A DNA stretch of 64,000 nucleotides from Euwallacea fornicatus (taxonomy: Eukaryota > Arthropoda > Insecta > Coleoptera > Curculionidae), in NCBI RefSeq assembly GCF_040115645.1, contig NW_027096037.1, positions 124,001 to 188,000 of the forward strand, read 5' to 3'. Below are positions 41,401 to 54,628 of the stretch, piece by piece. How positions within the stretch are numbered: position 1 is the stretch's first letter; each line of letters opens with the position of its first letter. Under the pieces are notes generated by a model, which did not search any database, had not been told where the DNA came from, and saw nothing but the letters and a program-made list of their open reading frames with translations. The position numbers were made by a program, and so were the translations under genes.

Positions 41401-42520
41401 ACTGAAACTCGATAACTACGGAAAATGAGGACCAAATTCCTTAAACAAAGTGTCAAATTAATCAGCACTACGAGGCCTTTAAGATTCACAACACATCAAA
41501 TTTGCATCTAGTTGAATTTCCAAGAAAAATAGTACTTTGTGTACTCGAACACACAACTTTTGGGGCTTTTCAAATACTGAAACTCGATAACTACGGAAAA
41601 TGAGGACCAAATTCCTTAAACAAAGTGTCAAATTAATCAGCACTACGAGGCCTTTAAGATTCACAACACATCAACTTTGCATCTAGTTGAATTTCCAAGA
41701 AAATTAGTACTTTGTGTACTCGAACACACAACTTTTATGACTTTTCAAACTCTGAAACTCGATAACTACGGAAAATGAGTATCAAATTCCTTAAACAAAG
41801 TGTCAAATTAATCAGCTCTTCGAGGCCTTTAAGATTCACAACACATCAACTTTGCATCTAGTTGAATTTCCAAGAAAAATAGTACTTTGTGTACTCGAAC
41901 ACACAACTTTTGGGGCTTTTCAAATACTGAAACTCGATAACTACGGACAATTAGTACCAAATTCCTTAAACAATGTGTCAAATTAATCAGCACTACGAGG
42001 CCTTTAAGATTCACAACACATCAACTTTGCATCTAGTTGAATTTCCAAGAAAAATAGTACTTTGTGTACTCGAACACACAACTTTTGGGGCTTTTCAAAT
42101 ACTGAAACTCGATAACTACGGACAATTAGTACCAAATTCCTTAAACAATGTGTCAAATTAATCAGCTATACGAGGCCTTTAAGATTCACAACTCATCATC
42201 TTTGCATCTAGTTGAGTTTCCAAGAAAAATAGTACTTTGAGTACTCGAACTCACAACTTTTGGGGCTTTTCAAATACTAAAACTCGATAACTACGGAAAA
42301 TGAGCACCAAATTCCTTAAACAAAGTGTCAAATTAATCAGCACTACGAGGCCTTTAAGATTCACAACACATCAACTTTGCATCTAGTTGAATTTCCAAGA
42401 AAATTAGTACTTTGTGTACTCGAACACACAACTTTTATGACTTTTCAAACTCTGAAACTCGATAACTACGGAAAATGAGTATCAAATTCCTTAAACAAAG
42501 TGTCAAATTAATCAGCTCTT
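38401..42520 (+). repeat. Domain B, left part: 175-bp monomers only, 875-bp tandem repeat
   Basis: From about 38.44 kb the ggacaattag allele becomes frequent and no 176-bp monomer occurs until 42,532. Landmarks at 40,079 and 40,954 (a catcatc monomer after a gagtatc one) and acaatacatc near 40,265 and 41,140 are 875 bp (5 monomers) apart, so about 39.95-40.33 kb and 40.83-41.21 kb are tandem copies. Rare variants seen: acatcacatc near 39,214 and 39,914, and a single cttctcaaat near 40,868. Pieces recur at 61.95-63.1 kb. Confidence 0.83.
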
Positions 42521-45500
42521 CGAGGCCTTTAAAATGTCACAACACATCAAATTTGCATCTAGTTGAGTTTCCAAGAAAAATAGTACTTTGAGTACTCGAA
42601 CCCATAACTTTTTGACTTTTCAAACTCTGAAACTCGATAACTACGGACAATTAGTACCAAATTCCTTAAACAATGTGTCAAATTAATCAGCTATACGAGG
42701 CCTTTAAGATTCACAACTCATCATCTTTGCATCTAGTTGAGTTTCCAAGAAAAATAGTACTTTGAGTACTCGAACTCACAACTTTTGGGGCTTTTCAAAT
42801 ACTAAAACTCGATAACTACGGAAAATGAGTACCAAATTCCTTAAACAAAGTGTCAAATTAATCAGCACTACGAGGCCTTTAAGATTCACAACACATCAAC
42901 TTTGCATCTAGTTGAATTTCCTAGAAATACAGTACTTTGTGTACTCGAACACACAACTTTTGGGACTTTTCAAATTCTGAAACACGATAACTACGGAAAA
43001 TGAGGACCAAATTCCTTAAACAAAGTGTCAAATTAATCAGCACTACGAGGCCTTTAAGATTCACAACACATCAACTTTGCATCTTGTTGAATTTCCAAGA
43101 AAATTAGTACTTTGTGTACTCGAACACACAACTTTTATGACTTTTCAAACTCTGAAACTCGATAACTACGGAAAATGAGTATCAAATTCCTTAAACAAAG
43201 TGTCAAATTAATCAGCTCTTCGAGGCCTTTAAAATGTCACAACACATCAAATTTGCATCTAGTTGAGTTTCCAAGAAAAATAGTACTTTGAGTACTCGAA
43301 CCCATAACTTTTTGACTTTTCAAACTCTGAAACTCGATAACTACGGACAATTAGTACCAAATTCCTTAAACAATGTGTCAAATTAATCAGCACTACGAGG
43401 CCTTTAAGATTCACAACACATCAAATTTGCATCTAGTTGAGTTTCCAAGAAAAATAGTACTTTGAGTACTCGAACCCATAACTTTTTGACTTTTCAAACT
43501 CTGAAACTCGATAACTACGGACAATTAGTACCAAATTCCTTAAACAAAGTGTCAAATTAATCAGCACTACGAGGCCTTTAAGATTCACAACACATCAACT
43601 TTGCATCTAGTTGAATTTCCAAGAAAAATAGTACTTTGTGTACTCGAACACACAACTTTTGGGGCTTTTCAAATACTGAAACTCGATAACTACGGACAAT
43701 TAGTACCAAATTCCTTAAACAATGTGTCAAATTAATCAGCACTACGAGGCCTTTAAGATTCACAACACATCAAATTTGCATCTAGTTGAGTTTCCAAGAA
43801 AAATAGTACTTTGAGTACTCGAACCCATAACTTTTTGACTTTTCAAACTCTGAAACTCGATAACTACGGACAATTAGTACCAAATTCCTTAAACAAAGTG
43901 TCAAATTAATCAGCTATACGAGGCCTTTAAGATTCGCAACTCATCATCTTTGCATCTAGTTGAGTTTCCAAGAAAAATAGTACTTTGAGTACTCGAACCC
44001 ATAACGTTTTGACTTTTCAAACTCTGAAACTCGATAACTACGGACAATTAGTACCAAATTCCTTAAACAAAGTGTCAAATTAATCAGCTCTACGAGGCCT
44101 TTAAGATTCACAACACATCAACTTTGCATCTAGTTGAATTTCCAAGAAAAATAGTACTTTGTGTACTCGAACACACAACTTTTGGGGCTTTTCAAATACT
44201 GAAACTCGATAACTACGGAAAATGAGTACCAAATTCCTTAATCAAAGTGTCAAATTAATCAGCACTACGAGGCCTTTAAGATTCACAACACATCAAATTT
44301 GCATCTAGTTGAATTTCCAAGAAAAATAGTACTTTGTGTACTCGAACCCACAACTTTTATGACTTTTCAAACTCTGAAACTCGATAACTACGGACAATTA
44401 GTACCAAATTCCTTAAACAAAGTGTCAAATTAATCAGCTCTACGAGGCCTTTAAGATTCACAACACATCAACTTTGCATCTAGTTGAATTTCCAAGAAAA
44501 ATAGTACTTTGTGTACTCGAACACACAACTTTTGGGGCTTTTCAAATACTGAAACTCGATAACTACGGAAAATGAGTACCAAATTCCTTAATCAAAGTGT
44601 CAAATTAATCAGCTCTACGAGGCCTTTAAGATTCACAACACATCAACTTTGCATCTAGTTGAATTTCCAAGAAAAATAGAACTTTGTGTACTCGAACCCA
44701 CAACTTTTATGACTTTTCAAACTCTGAAACTCGATAACTACGGACAATTAGTACCAAATTCCTTAAACAAAGTGTCAAATTAATCAGCTCTACGAGGCCT
44801 TTAAGATTCACAACACATCAACTTTGCATCTAGTTGAATTTCCAAGAAAAATAGTACTTTGTGTACTCGAACACACAACTTTTGGGGCTTTTCAAATACT
44901 GAAACTCGATAACTACGGAAAATGAGTACCAAATTCCTTAATCAAAGTGTCAAATTAATCAGCACTACGAGGCCTTTAAGATTCACAACACATCAAATTT
45001 GCATCTAGTTGAATTTCCAAGAAAAATAGTACTTTGTGTACTCGAACCCACAACTTTTATGACTTTTCAAACTCTGAAACTCGATAACTACGGACAATTA
45101 GTACCAAATTCCTTAAACAAAGTGTCAAATTAATCAGCTCTACGAGGCCTTTAAGATTCACAACACATCAACTTTGCATCTAGTTGAATTTCCAAGAAAA
45201 ATAGTACTTTGTGTACTCGAACACACAACTTTTGGGACTTTTCAAATACTGAAACTCGATAACTACGGAAAATGAGTATCAAATTCCTTAAACAAAGTGT
45301 CAAATTAATCAGCTCTTCGAGGCCTTTAAAATGTCACAACACATCATCTTTGCATCTTGATGAATTTCCAAGAAAAATAGTACTTTGTGTACTCGAACAC
45401 ACAACTTTTGGGACTTTTCAAATACTGAAACTCGATAACTACGGAAAATGAGGACCAAATTCCTTAAACAATGTGTCAAATTAATCAGCTATACGAGGCC

Positions 45501-46860
45501 TTTAAGATTCACAACTCATCATCTTTGCATCTAGTTGAGTTTCCAAGAAAAATAGTACTTTGTGTACTCGAACACACAACTTTTGGGGCTTTTCAAATAC
45601 TGAAACTCGATAACTACGGACAATTAGTACCAAATTCCTTAAACAATGTGTCAAATTAATCAGCTATACGAGGCCTTTAAGATTCACAACTCATCATCTT
45701 TGCATCTAGTTGAGTTTCCAAGAAAAATAGTACTTTGAGTACTCGAACTCACAACTTTTGGGGCTTTTCAAATACTAAAACTCGATAACTACGGAAAATG
45801 AGTACCAAATTCCTTAATCAAAGTGTCAAATTAATCAGCACTACGAGGCCTTTAAGATTCACAACACATCAAATTTGCATCTAGTTGAATTTCCAAGAAA
45901 AATAGTACTTTGTGTACTAGAACCCACAACTTTTATGACTTTTCAAACTCTGAAACTCGATAACTACGGACAATTAGTACCAAATTCCTTAAACAAAGTG
46001 TCAAATTAATCAGCTCTACGAGGCCTTTAAGATTCACAACACATCAACTTTGCATCTAGTTGAATTTCCAAGAAAAATAGTACTTTGTGTACTAGAACCC
46101 ACAACTTTTATGACTTTTCAAACTCTGAAACTCGATAACTACGGACAATTAGTACCAAATTCCTTAAACAAAGTGTCAAATTAATCAGCTCTACGAGGCC
46201 TTTAAGATTCACAACACATCAACTTTGCATCTAGTTGAGTTTCCAAGAAAAATAGTACTTTGAGTACTCGAACTCACAACTTTTGGGTCTTTTCAAATAC
46301 TAAAACTCGATAACTACGGAAAATGAGTACCAAATTCCTTAATCAAAGTGTCAAATTAATCAGCACTACGAGGCCTTTAAGATTCACAACACATCAAATT
46401 TGCATCTAGTTGAATTTCCAAGAAAAATAGTACTTTGTGTACTAGAACCCACAACTTTTATGACTTTTCAAACTCTGAAACTCGATAACTACGGACAATT
46501 AGTACCAAATTCCTTAAACAAAGTGTCAAATTAATCAGCTCTACGAGGCCTTTAAGATTCACAACACATCAACTTTGCATCTAGTTGAGTTTCCAAGAAA
46601 AATAGTACTTTGAGTACTCGAACTCACAACTTTTGGGGCTTTTCAAATACTAAAACTCGATAACTACGGAAAATGAGTACCAAATTCCTTAATCAAAGTG
46701 TCAAATTAATCAACACTACGAGGCCTTTAAGATTCACAACACATCAAATTTGCATCTAGTTGAATTTCCAAGAAAAATAGTACTTTGTGTACTCGAACCC
46801 ACAACTTTTATGACTTTTCAAACTCTGAAACTCGATAACTACGGAAAATGAGGACCAAAT
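42521..46860 (+). repeat. Domain B module with 174-bp monomers, copy 1, plus dimer repeats
   Basis: Five 174-bp monomers (near 42,600, 43,300, 43,475, 43,824 and 43,998) share cccataac and a one-base deletion in the following T/G run. From 43.54 kb the sequence matches 46.87 kb on (offset 3,324, then 3,499 after one monomer is gained) and 51.4 kb. At 45.7-46.8 kb a two-monomer (350-bp) alternation appears: one monomer with gag/ctc, ctaaaac and taatcaaag, the other with actagaaccc, atgac and ggacaattag. Confidence 0.83.
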
Positions 46861-46864
46861 TCCT

Positions 46865-48417
46865 TAAACAAAGTGTCAAATTAATCAGCACTACGAGGCC
46901 TTTAAGATTCACAACACATCAACTTTGCATCTAGTTGAATTTCCAAGAAAAATAGTACTTTGTGTACTCGAACACACAACTTTTGGGGCTTTTCAAATAC
47001 TGAAACTCGATAACTACGGACAATTAGTACCAAATTCCTTAAACAATGTGTCAAATTAATCAGCACTACGAGGCCTTTAAGATTCACAACACATCAAATT
47101 TGCATCTAGTTGAGTTTCCAAGAAAAATAGTACTTTGAGTACTCGAACCCATAACTTTTTGACTTTTCAAACTCTGAAACTCGATAACTACGGACAATTA
47201 GTACCAAATTCCTTAAACAAAGTGTCAAATTAATCAGCTCTACGAGGCCTTTAAGATTCACAACACATCAACTTTGCATCTAGTTGAATTTCCAAGAAAA
47301 ATAGTACTTTGTGTACTCGAACACACAACTTTTGGGGCTTTTCAAATACTGAAACTCGATAACTACGGAAAATGAGGACCAAATTCCTTAAACAAAGTGT
47401 CAAATTAATCAGCTATACGAGGCCTTTAAGATTCGCAACTCATCATCTTTGCATCTAGTTGAGTTTCCAAGAAAAATAGTACTTTGAGTACTCGAACCCA
47501 TAACGTTTTGACTTTTCAAACTCTGAAACTCGATAACTACGGACAATTAGTACCAAATTCCTTAAACAAAGTGTCAAATTAATCAGCTCTACGAGGCCTT
47601 TAAGATTCACAACACATCAACTTTGCATCTAGTTGAATTTCCAAGAAAAATAGTACTTTGTGTACTCGAACACACAACTTTTGGGGCTTTTCAAATACTG
47701 AAACTCGATAACTACGGAAAATGAGTACCAAATTCCTTAATCAAAGTGTCAAATTAATCAGCACTACGAGGCCTTTAAGATTCACAACACATCAAATTTG
47801 CATCTAGTTGAATTTCCAAGAAAAATAGTACTTTGTGTACTCGAACCCACAACTTTTATGACTTTTCAAACTCTGAAACTCGATAACTACGGACAATTAG
47901 TACCAAATTCCTTAAACAAAGTGTCAAATTAATCAGCTCTACGAGGCCTTTAAGATTCACAACACATCAACTTTGCATCTAGTTGAATTTCCAAGAAAAA
48001 TAGTACTTTGTGTACTCGAACACACAACTTTTGGGGCTTTTCAAATACTGAAACTCGATAACTACGGAAAATGAGTACCAAATTCCTTAATCAAAGTGTC
48101 AAATTAATCAGCTCTACGAGGCCTTTAAGATTCACAACACATCAACTTTGCATCTAGTTGAATTTCCAAGAAAATTAGAACTTTGTGTACTCGAACCCAC
48201 AACTTTTATGACTTTTCAAACTCTGAAACTCGATAACTACGGACAATTAGTACCAAATTCCTTAAACAAAGTGTCAAATTAATCAGCTCTACGAGGCCTT
48301 TAAGATTCACAACACATCAACTTTGCATCTAGTTGAATTTCCAAGAAAAATAGTACTTTGTGTACTCGAACACACAACTTTTGGGGCTTTTCAAATACTG
48401 AAACTCGATAACTACGG
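46865..48417 (+). repeat. Domain B module, copy 2
   Basis: It matches 51,415-52,967 at offset 4,550 (exactly 26 x 175, as two 174-bp and two 176-bp monomers cancel between them). Both include two 174-bp monomers, the second with cataacgttttg, the linked attcgcaac variant (47,431 and 51,981), and aaaattagaac near 48,176 and 52,726. Compared with copy 1 it has one extra monomer before the attcgcaac one. It ends where this copy reads ggacaattag and copy 3 reads ggaaaatgag. Confidence 0.85.
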
Positions 48418-49554
48418 ACAATTAGTACCAAATTCCTTAAACAATGTGTCAAATTAATCAGCTATACGAGGCCTTTAAGATTCACAACTCATCATCTTTG
48501 CATCTAGTTGAGTTTCCAAGAAAAATAGTACTTTGAGTACTCGAACTCACAACTTTTGGGGCTTTTCAAATACTAAAACTCGATAACTACGGAAAATGAG
48601 TACCAAATTCCTTAATCAAAGTGTCAAATTAATCAGCACTACGAGGCCTTTAAGATTCACAACACATCAAATTTGCATCTAGTTGAATTTCCAAGAAAAA
48701 TAGTACTTTGTGTACTCGAACACACAACTTTTGGGGCTTTTCAAATACTGAAACTCGATAACTACGGAAAATGAGGACCAAATTCCTTAAACAATGTGTC
48801 AAATTAATCAGCTATACGAGGCCTTTAAGATTCACAACTCATCATCTTTGCATCTAGTTGAGTTTCCAAGAAAAATAGTACTTTGTGTACTCGAACACAC
48901 AACTTTTGGGGCTTTTCAAATACTGAAACTCGATAACTACGGACAATTAGTACCAAATTCCTTAAACAATGTGTCAAATTAATCAGCTATACGAGGCCTT
49001 TAAGATTCACAACTCATCATCTTTGCATCTAGTTGAGTTTCCAAGAAAAATAGTACTTTGTGTACTCGAACACACAACTTTTGGGACTTTTCAAATACTG
49101 AAACTCGATAACTACGGACAATTAGTACCAAATTCCTTAAACAATGTGTCAAATTAATCAGCTCTTCGAGGCCTTTAAAATGTCACAACACATCATCTTT
49201 GCATCTTGATGAATTTCCAAGAAAAATTGTACTTTGTGTACTCGAACACACAACTTTTGGGACTTTTCAAATACTGAAACTCGATAACTACGGAAAATGA
49301 GGACCAAATTCCTTAAACAATGTGTCAAATTAATCAGCTATACGAGGCCTTTAAGATTCACAACTCATCATCTTTGCATCTAGTTGAGTTTCCAAGAAAA
49401 ATAGTACTTTGTGTACTCGAACACACAACTTTTGGGGCTTTTCAAATACTGAAACTCGATAACTACGGACAATTAGTACCAAATTCCTTAAACAATGTGT
49501 CAAATTAATCAGCTATACGAGGCCTTTAAGATTCACAACTCATCATCTTTGCAT
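48418..49554 (+). repeat. Satellite segment with ctatacg/caattag monomers
   Basis: Several consecutive monomers have caatgtgtc, ctatacg, tcatcatc and gagtt with a cac-type start, a recombinant of the two main subtypes. Similar monomers occur near 45.5 and 59.5 kb. One long monomer (near 49,178) carries a private aattgtact change. Nothing other than satellite is present. Confidence 0.82.
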
Positions 49555-51290
49555 CTAGTTGAGTTTCCAAGAAAAATAGTACTTTGAGTACTCGAACTCA
49601 CAACTTTTGGGGCTTTTCAAATACTAAAACTCGATAACTACGGAAAATGAGTACCAAATTCCTTAATCAAAGTGTCAAATTAATCAGCACTACGAGGCCT
49701 TTAAGATTCACAACACATCAAATTTGCATCTAGTTGAATTTCCAAGAAAAATAGTACTTTGTGTACTAGAACCCACAACTTTTATGACTTTTCAAACTCT
49801 GAAACTCGATAACTACGGACAATTAGTACCAAATTCCTTAAACAAAGTGTCAAATTAATCAGCTCTACGAGGCCTTTAAGATTCACAACACATCAACTTT
49901 GCATCTAGTTGAGTTTCCAAGAAAAATAGTACTTTGAGTACTCGAACTCACAACTTTTGGGGCTTTTCAAATACTAAAACTCGATAACTACGGAAAATGA
50001 GTACCAAATTCCTTAATCAAAGTGTCAAATTAATCAGCACTACGAGGCCTTTAAGATTCACAACACATCAAATTTGCATCTAGTTGAATTTCCAAGAAAA
50101 ATAGTACTTTGTGTACTCGAACCCACAACTTTTATGACTTTTCAAACTCTGAAACTCGATAACTACGGAAAATGAGGACCAAATTCCTTAAACAAAGTGT
50201 CAAATTAATCAGCACTACGAGGCCTTTAAGATTCACAACACATCAAATTTGCATCTAGTTGAATTTCCAAGAAAAATAGTACTTTGTGTACTCGAACCCA
50301 CAACTTTTATGACTTTTCAAACTCTGAAACTCGATAACTACGGAAAATGAGGACCAAATTCCTTAAACAAAGTGTCAAATTAATCAGCACTACGAGGCCT
50401 TTAAGATTCACAACACATCAAATTTGCATCTAGTTGAATTTCCAAGAAAAATAGTACTTTGTGTACTCGAACACACAACTTTTGGGGCTTTTCAAATACT
50501 GAAACTCGATAACTACGGAAAATGAGGACCAAATTCCTTAAACAAAGTGTCAAATTAATCAGCACTACGAGGCCTTTAAGATTCACAACACATCAACTTT
50601 GCATCTAGTTGAATTTCCAAGAAAATTAGTACTTTGTGTACTCGAACACACAACTTTTGGGACTTTTCAAATACTGAAACTCGATAACTACGGAAAATGA
50701 GTACCAAATTCCTTAAACAAAGTGTCAAATTAATCAGCTCTTCGAGGCCTTTAAAATGTCACAACACATCAACTTTGCATCTAGTTGGATTTCCAAGAAA
50801 AATAGTACTTTGTGTACTCGAACACACAACTTTTATGACTTTTCAAATACTGAAACTCGATAACTACGGAAAATGAGGACCAAATTCCTTAAACAAAGTG
50901 TCAAATTAATCAGCACTACGAGGCCTTTAAGATTCACAACACATCAAATTTGCATCTAGTTGAATTTCCAAGAAAAATAGTACTTTGTGTACTCGAACAC
51001 ACAACTTTTGGGGCTTTTCAAATACTGAAACTCGATAACTACGGAAAATGAGGACCAAATTCCTTAAACAAAGTGTCAAATTAATCAGCACTACGAGGCC
51101 TTTAAGATTCACAACACATCAAATTTGCATCTAGTTGAATTTCCAAGAAAAATAGTACTTTGTGTACTCGAACACACAACTTTTGGGGCTTTTCAAATAC
51201 TGAAACTCGATAACTACGGAAAATGAGGACCAAATTCCTTAAACAAAGTGTCAAATTAATCAGCACTACGAGGCCTTTAAGATTCACAAC
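49555..51290 (+). repeat. 1.74-kb HOR block beta, copy 1
   Basis: It matches 54,629-56,364 at offset 5,074 (29x175 - 1; two 174-bp and one 176-bp monomers lie between, which gives -1 as required). It begins with the 350-bp dimer alternation, continues into cccac/atgac monomers, one long monomer with gttggattt (near 50,754), and a run of plain cac/ggggc monomers. Left limit: tcatcatc against acatcaac. Right limit: gttggattt against gttgaattt. Confidence 0.87.
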
Positions 51291-51414
51291 ACATCAACTT
51301 TGCATCTAGTTGGATTTCCAAGAAAAATAGTACTTTGTGTACTCGAACACACAACTTTTATGACTTTTCAAATACTGAAACTCGATAACTACGGACAATT
51401 AGTACCAAATTCCT

Positions 51415-52967
51415 TAAACAAAGTGTCAAATTAATCAGCACTACGAGGCCTTTAAGATTCACAACACATCAACTTTGCATCTAGTTGAATTTCCAAGAAA
51501 AATAGTACTTTGTGTACTCGAACACACAACTTTTGGGGCTTTTCAAATACTGAAACTCGATAACTACGGACAATTAGTACCAAATTCCTTAAACAATGTG
51601 TCAAATTAATCAGCACTACGAGGCCTTTAAGATTCACAACACATCAAATTTGCATCTAGTTGAGTTTCCAAGAAAAATAGTACTTTGAGTACTCGAACCC
51701 ATAACTTTTTGACTTTTCAAACTCTGAAACTCGATAACTACGGACAATTAGTACCAAATTCCTTAAACAAAGTGTCAAATTAATCAGCTCTACGAGGCCT
51801 TTAAGATTCACAACACATCAACTTTGCATCTAGTTGAATTTCCAAGAAAAATAGTACTTTGTGTACTCGAACACACAACTTTTGGGGCTTTTCAAATACT
51901 GAAACTCGATAACTACGGAAAATGAGGACCAAATTCCTTAAACAAAGTGTCAAATTAATCAGCTATACGAGGCCTTTAAGATTCGCAACTCATCATCTTT
52001 GCATCTAGTTGAGTTTCCAAGAAAAATAGTACTTTGAGTACTCGAACCCATAACGTTTTGACTTTTCAAACTCTGAAACTCGATAACTACGGACAATTAG
52101 TACCAAATTCCTTAAACAAAGTGTCAAATTAATCAGCTCTACGAGGCCTTTAAGATTCACAACACATCAACTTTGCATCTAGTTGAATTTCCAAGAAAAA
52201 TAGTACTTTGTGTACTCGAACACACAACTTTTGGGGCTTTTCAAATACTGAAACTCGATAACTACGGAAAATGAGTACCAAATTCCTTAATCAAAGTGTC
52301 AAATTAATCAGCACTACGAGGCCTTTAAGATTCACAACACATCAAATTTGCATCTAGTTGAATTTCCAAGAAAAATAGTACTTTGTGTACTCGAACCCAC
52401 AACTTTTATGACTTTTCAAACTCTGAAACTCGATAACTACGGACAATTAGTACCAAATTCCTTAAACAAAGTGTCAAATTAATCAGCTCTACGAGGCCTT
52501 TAAGATTCACAACACATCAACTTTGCATCTAGTTGAATTTCCAAGAAAAATAGTACTTTGTGTACTCGAACACACAACTTTTGGGGCTTTTCAAATACTG
52601 AAACTCGATAACTACGGAAAATGAGTACCAAATTCCTTAATCAAAGTGTCAAATTAATCAGCTCTACGAGGCCTTTAAGATTCACAACACATCAACTTTG
52701 CATCTAGTTGAATTTCCAAGAAAATTAGAACTTTGTGTACTCGAACCCACAACTTTTATGACTTTTCAAACTCTGAAACTCGATAACTACGGACAATTAG
52801 TACCAAATTCCTTAAACAAAGTGTCAAATTAATCAGCTCTACGAGGCCTTTAAGATTCACAACACATCAACTTTGCATCTAGTTGAATTTCCAAGAAAAA
52901 TAGTACTTTGTGTACTCGAACACACAACTTTTGGGGCTTTTCAAATACTGAAACTCGATAACTACGG
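51415..52967 (+). repeat. Domain B module, copy 3
   Basis: This is the partner of 46,865-48,417. It contains the last two 174-bp monomers of the window (near 51,698 and 52,048). Unlike copy 2, its continuation past 52,967 (ggaaaatgag, taatcaaag, then cccac/atg) agrees with copy 1 near 44.9-45.2 kb, apart from an atgtctttt change near 53,109. Copies 1 and 3 therefore share a right flank that copy 2 has lost. Confidence 0.84.
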
Positions 52968-54628
52968 AAAATGAGTACCAAATTCCTTAATCAAAGTGTC
53001 AAATTAATCAGCACTACGAGGCCTTTAAGATTCACAACACATCAAATTTGCATCTAGTTGAATTTCCAAGAAAAATAGTACTTTGTGTACTCGAACCCAC
53101 AACTTTTATGTCTTTTCAAACTCTGAAACTCGATAACTACGGACAATTAGTACCAAATTCCTTAAACAAAGTGTCAAATAAATCAGCTCTACGAGGCCTT
53201 TAAGATTCACAACACATCAACTTTGCATCTAGTTGAATTTCCAAGAAAAATAGAACTTTGTGTACTCGAACCCACAACTTTTATGACTTTTCAAACTCTG
53301 AAACTCGATAACTACGGACAATTAGTACCAAATTCCTTAAACAAAGTGTCAAATTAATCAGCTCTACGAGGCCTTTAAGATTCACAACACATCAAATTTG
53401 CATCTAGTTGAATTTCCAAGAAAAATAGTACTTTGTGTACTAGAACCCACAACTTTTATGTCTTTTCAAACTCTGAAACTCGATAACTACGGACAATTAG
53501 TACCAAATTCCTTAAACAAAGTGTCAAATTAATCAGCTCTACGAGGCCTTTAAGATTCACAACACATCAAATTTGCATCTAGTTGAATTTCCAAGAAAAA
53601 TAGTACTTTGTGTACTCGAACCCACAACTTTTATGACTTTTCAAACTCTGAAACTCGATAACTACGGAAAATGAGGACCAAATTCCTTAAACAAAGTGTC
53701 AAATTAATCAGCACTACGAGGCCTTTAAGATTCACAACACATCAAATTTGCATCTAGTTGAATTTCCAAGAAAAATAGTACTTTGTGTACTCGAACACAC
53801 AACTTTTGGGGCTTTTCAAATACTGAAACTCGATAACTACGGACAATTAGTACCAAATTCCTTAAACAATGTGTCAAATTAATCAGCACTACGAGGCCTT
53901 TAAGATTCACAACACATCAACTTTGCATCTAGTTGAATTTCCAAGAAAATTAGTACTTTGTGTACTCGAACACACAACTTTTGGGACTTTTCAAACTCTG
54001 AAACAGGATAACTACGGAAAATGAGGACCAAATTCCTTAAACAAAGTGTCAAATTAATCAGCACTACGAGGCCTTTAAGATTCACAACACATCAACTTTG
54101 CATCTAGTTGAATTTCCAAGAAAAATAGTACTTTGTGTACTCGAACCCACAACTTTTATGACTTTTCAAACTCTGAAACTCGATAACTACGGACAATTAG
54201 TACCAAATTCCTTAAACAAAGTGTCAAATTAATCAGCTCTACGAGGCCTTTAAGATTCACAACACATCAACTTTGCATCTAGTTGAATTTCCAAGAAAAA
54301 TAGAACTTTGTGTACTAGAACCCACAACTTTTATGACTTTTCAAATACTGAAACTCGATAACTACGGAAAATGAGTATCAAATTCCTTAAACAAAGTGTC
54401 AAATTAATCAGCACTACGAGGCCTTTAAGATTCACAACACATCAAATTTGCATCTAGTTGAATTTCCAAGAAAAATAGTACTTTGTGTACTAGAACCCAC
54501 AACTTTTATGACTTTTCAAACTCTGAAACTCGATAACTACGGACAATTAGTACCAAATTCCTTAAACAAAGTGTCAAATTAATCAGCTCTACGAGGCCTT
54601 TAAGATTCACAACACATCAACTTTGCAT
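52968..54628 (+). repeat. Satellite segment with cccac/atg(a/t)c monomers
   Basis: It is a run of 175-bp monomers with ggacaattag and ctctacg. Two atgtctttt variants (near 53,109 and 53,459) and a caaataaatc change near 53,180 are local. The part from 53,725 to about 54,085 recurs at 56,876-57,236 (offset 3,151), including gaaacaggat near 54,002. Confidence 0.82.
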
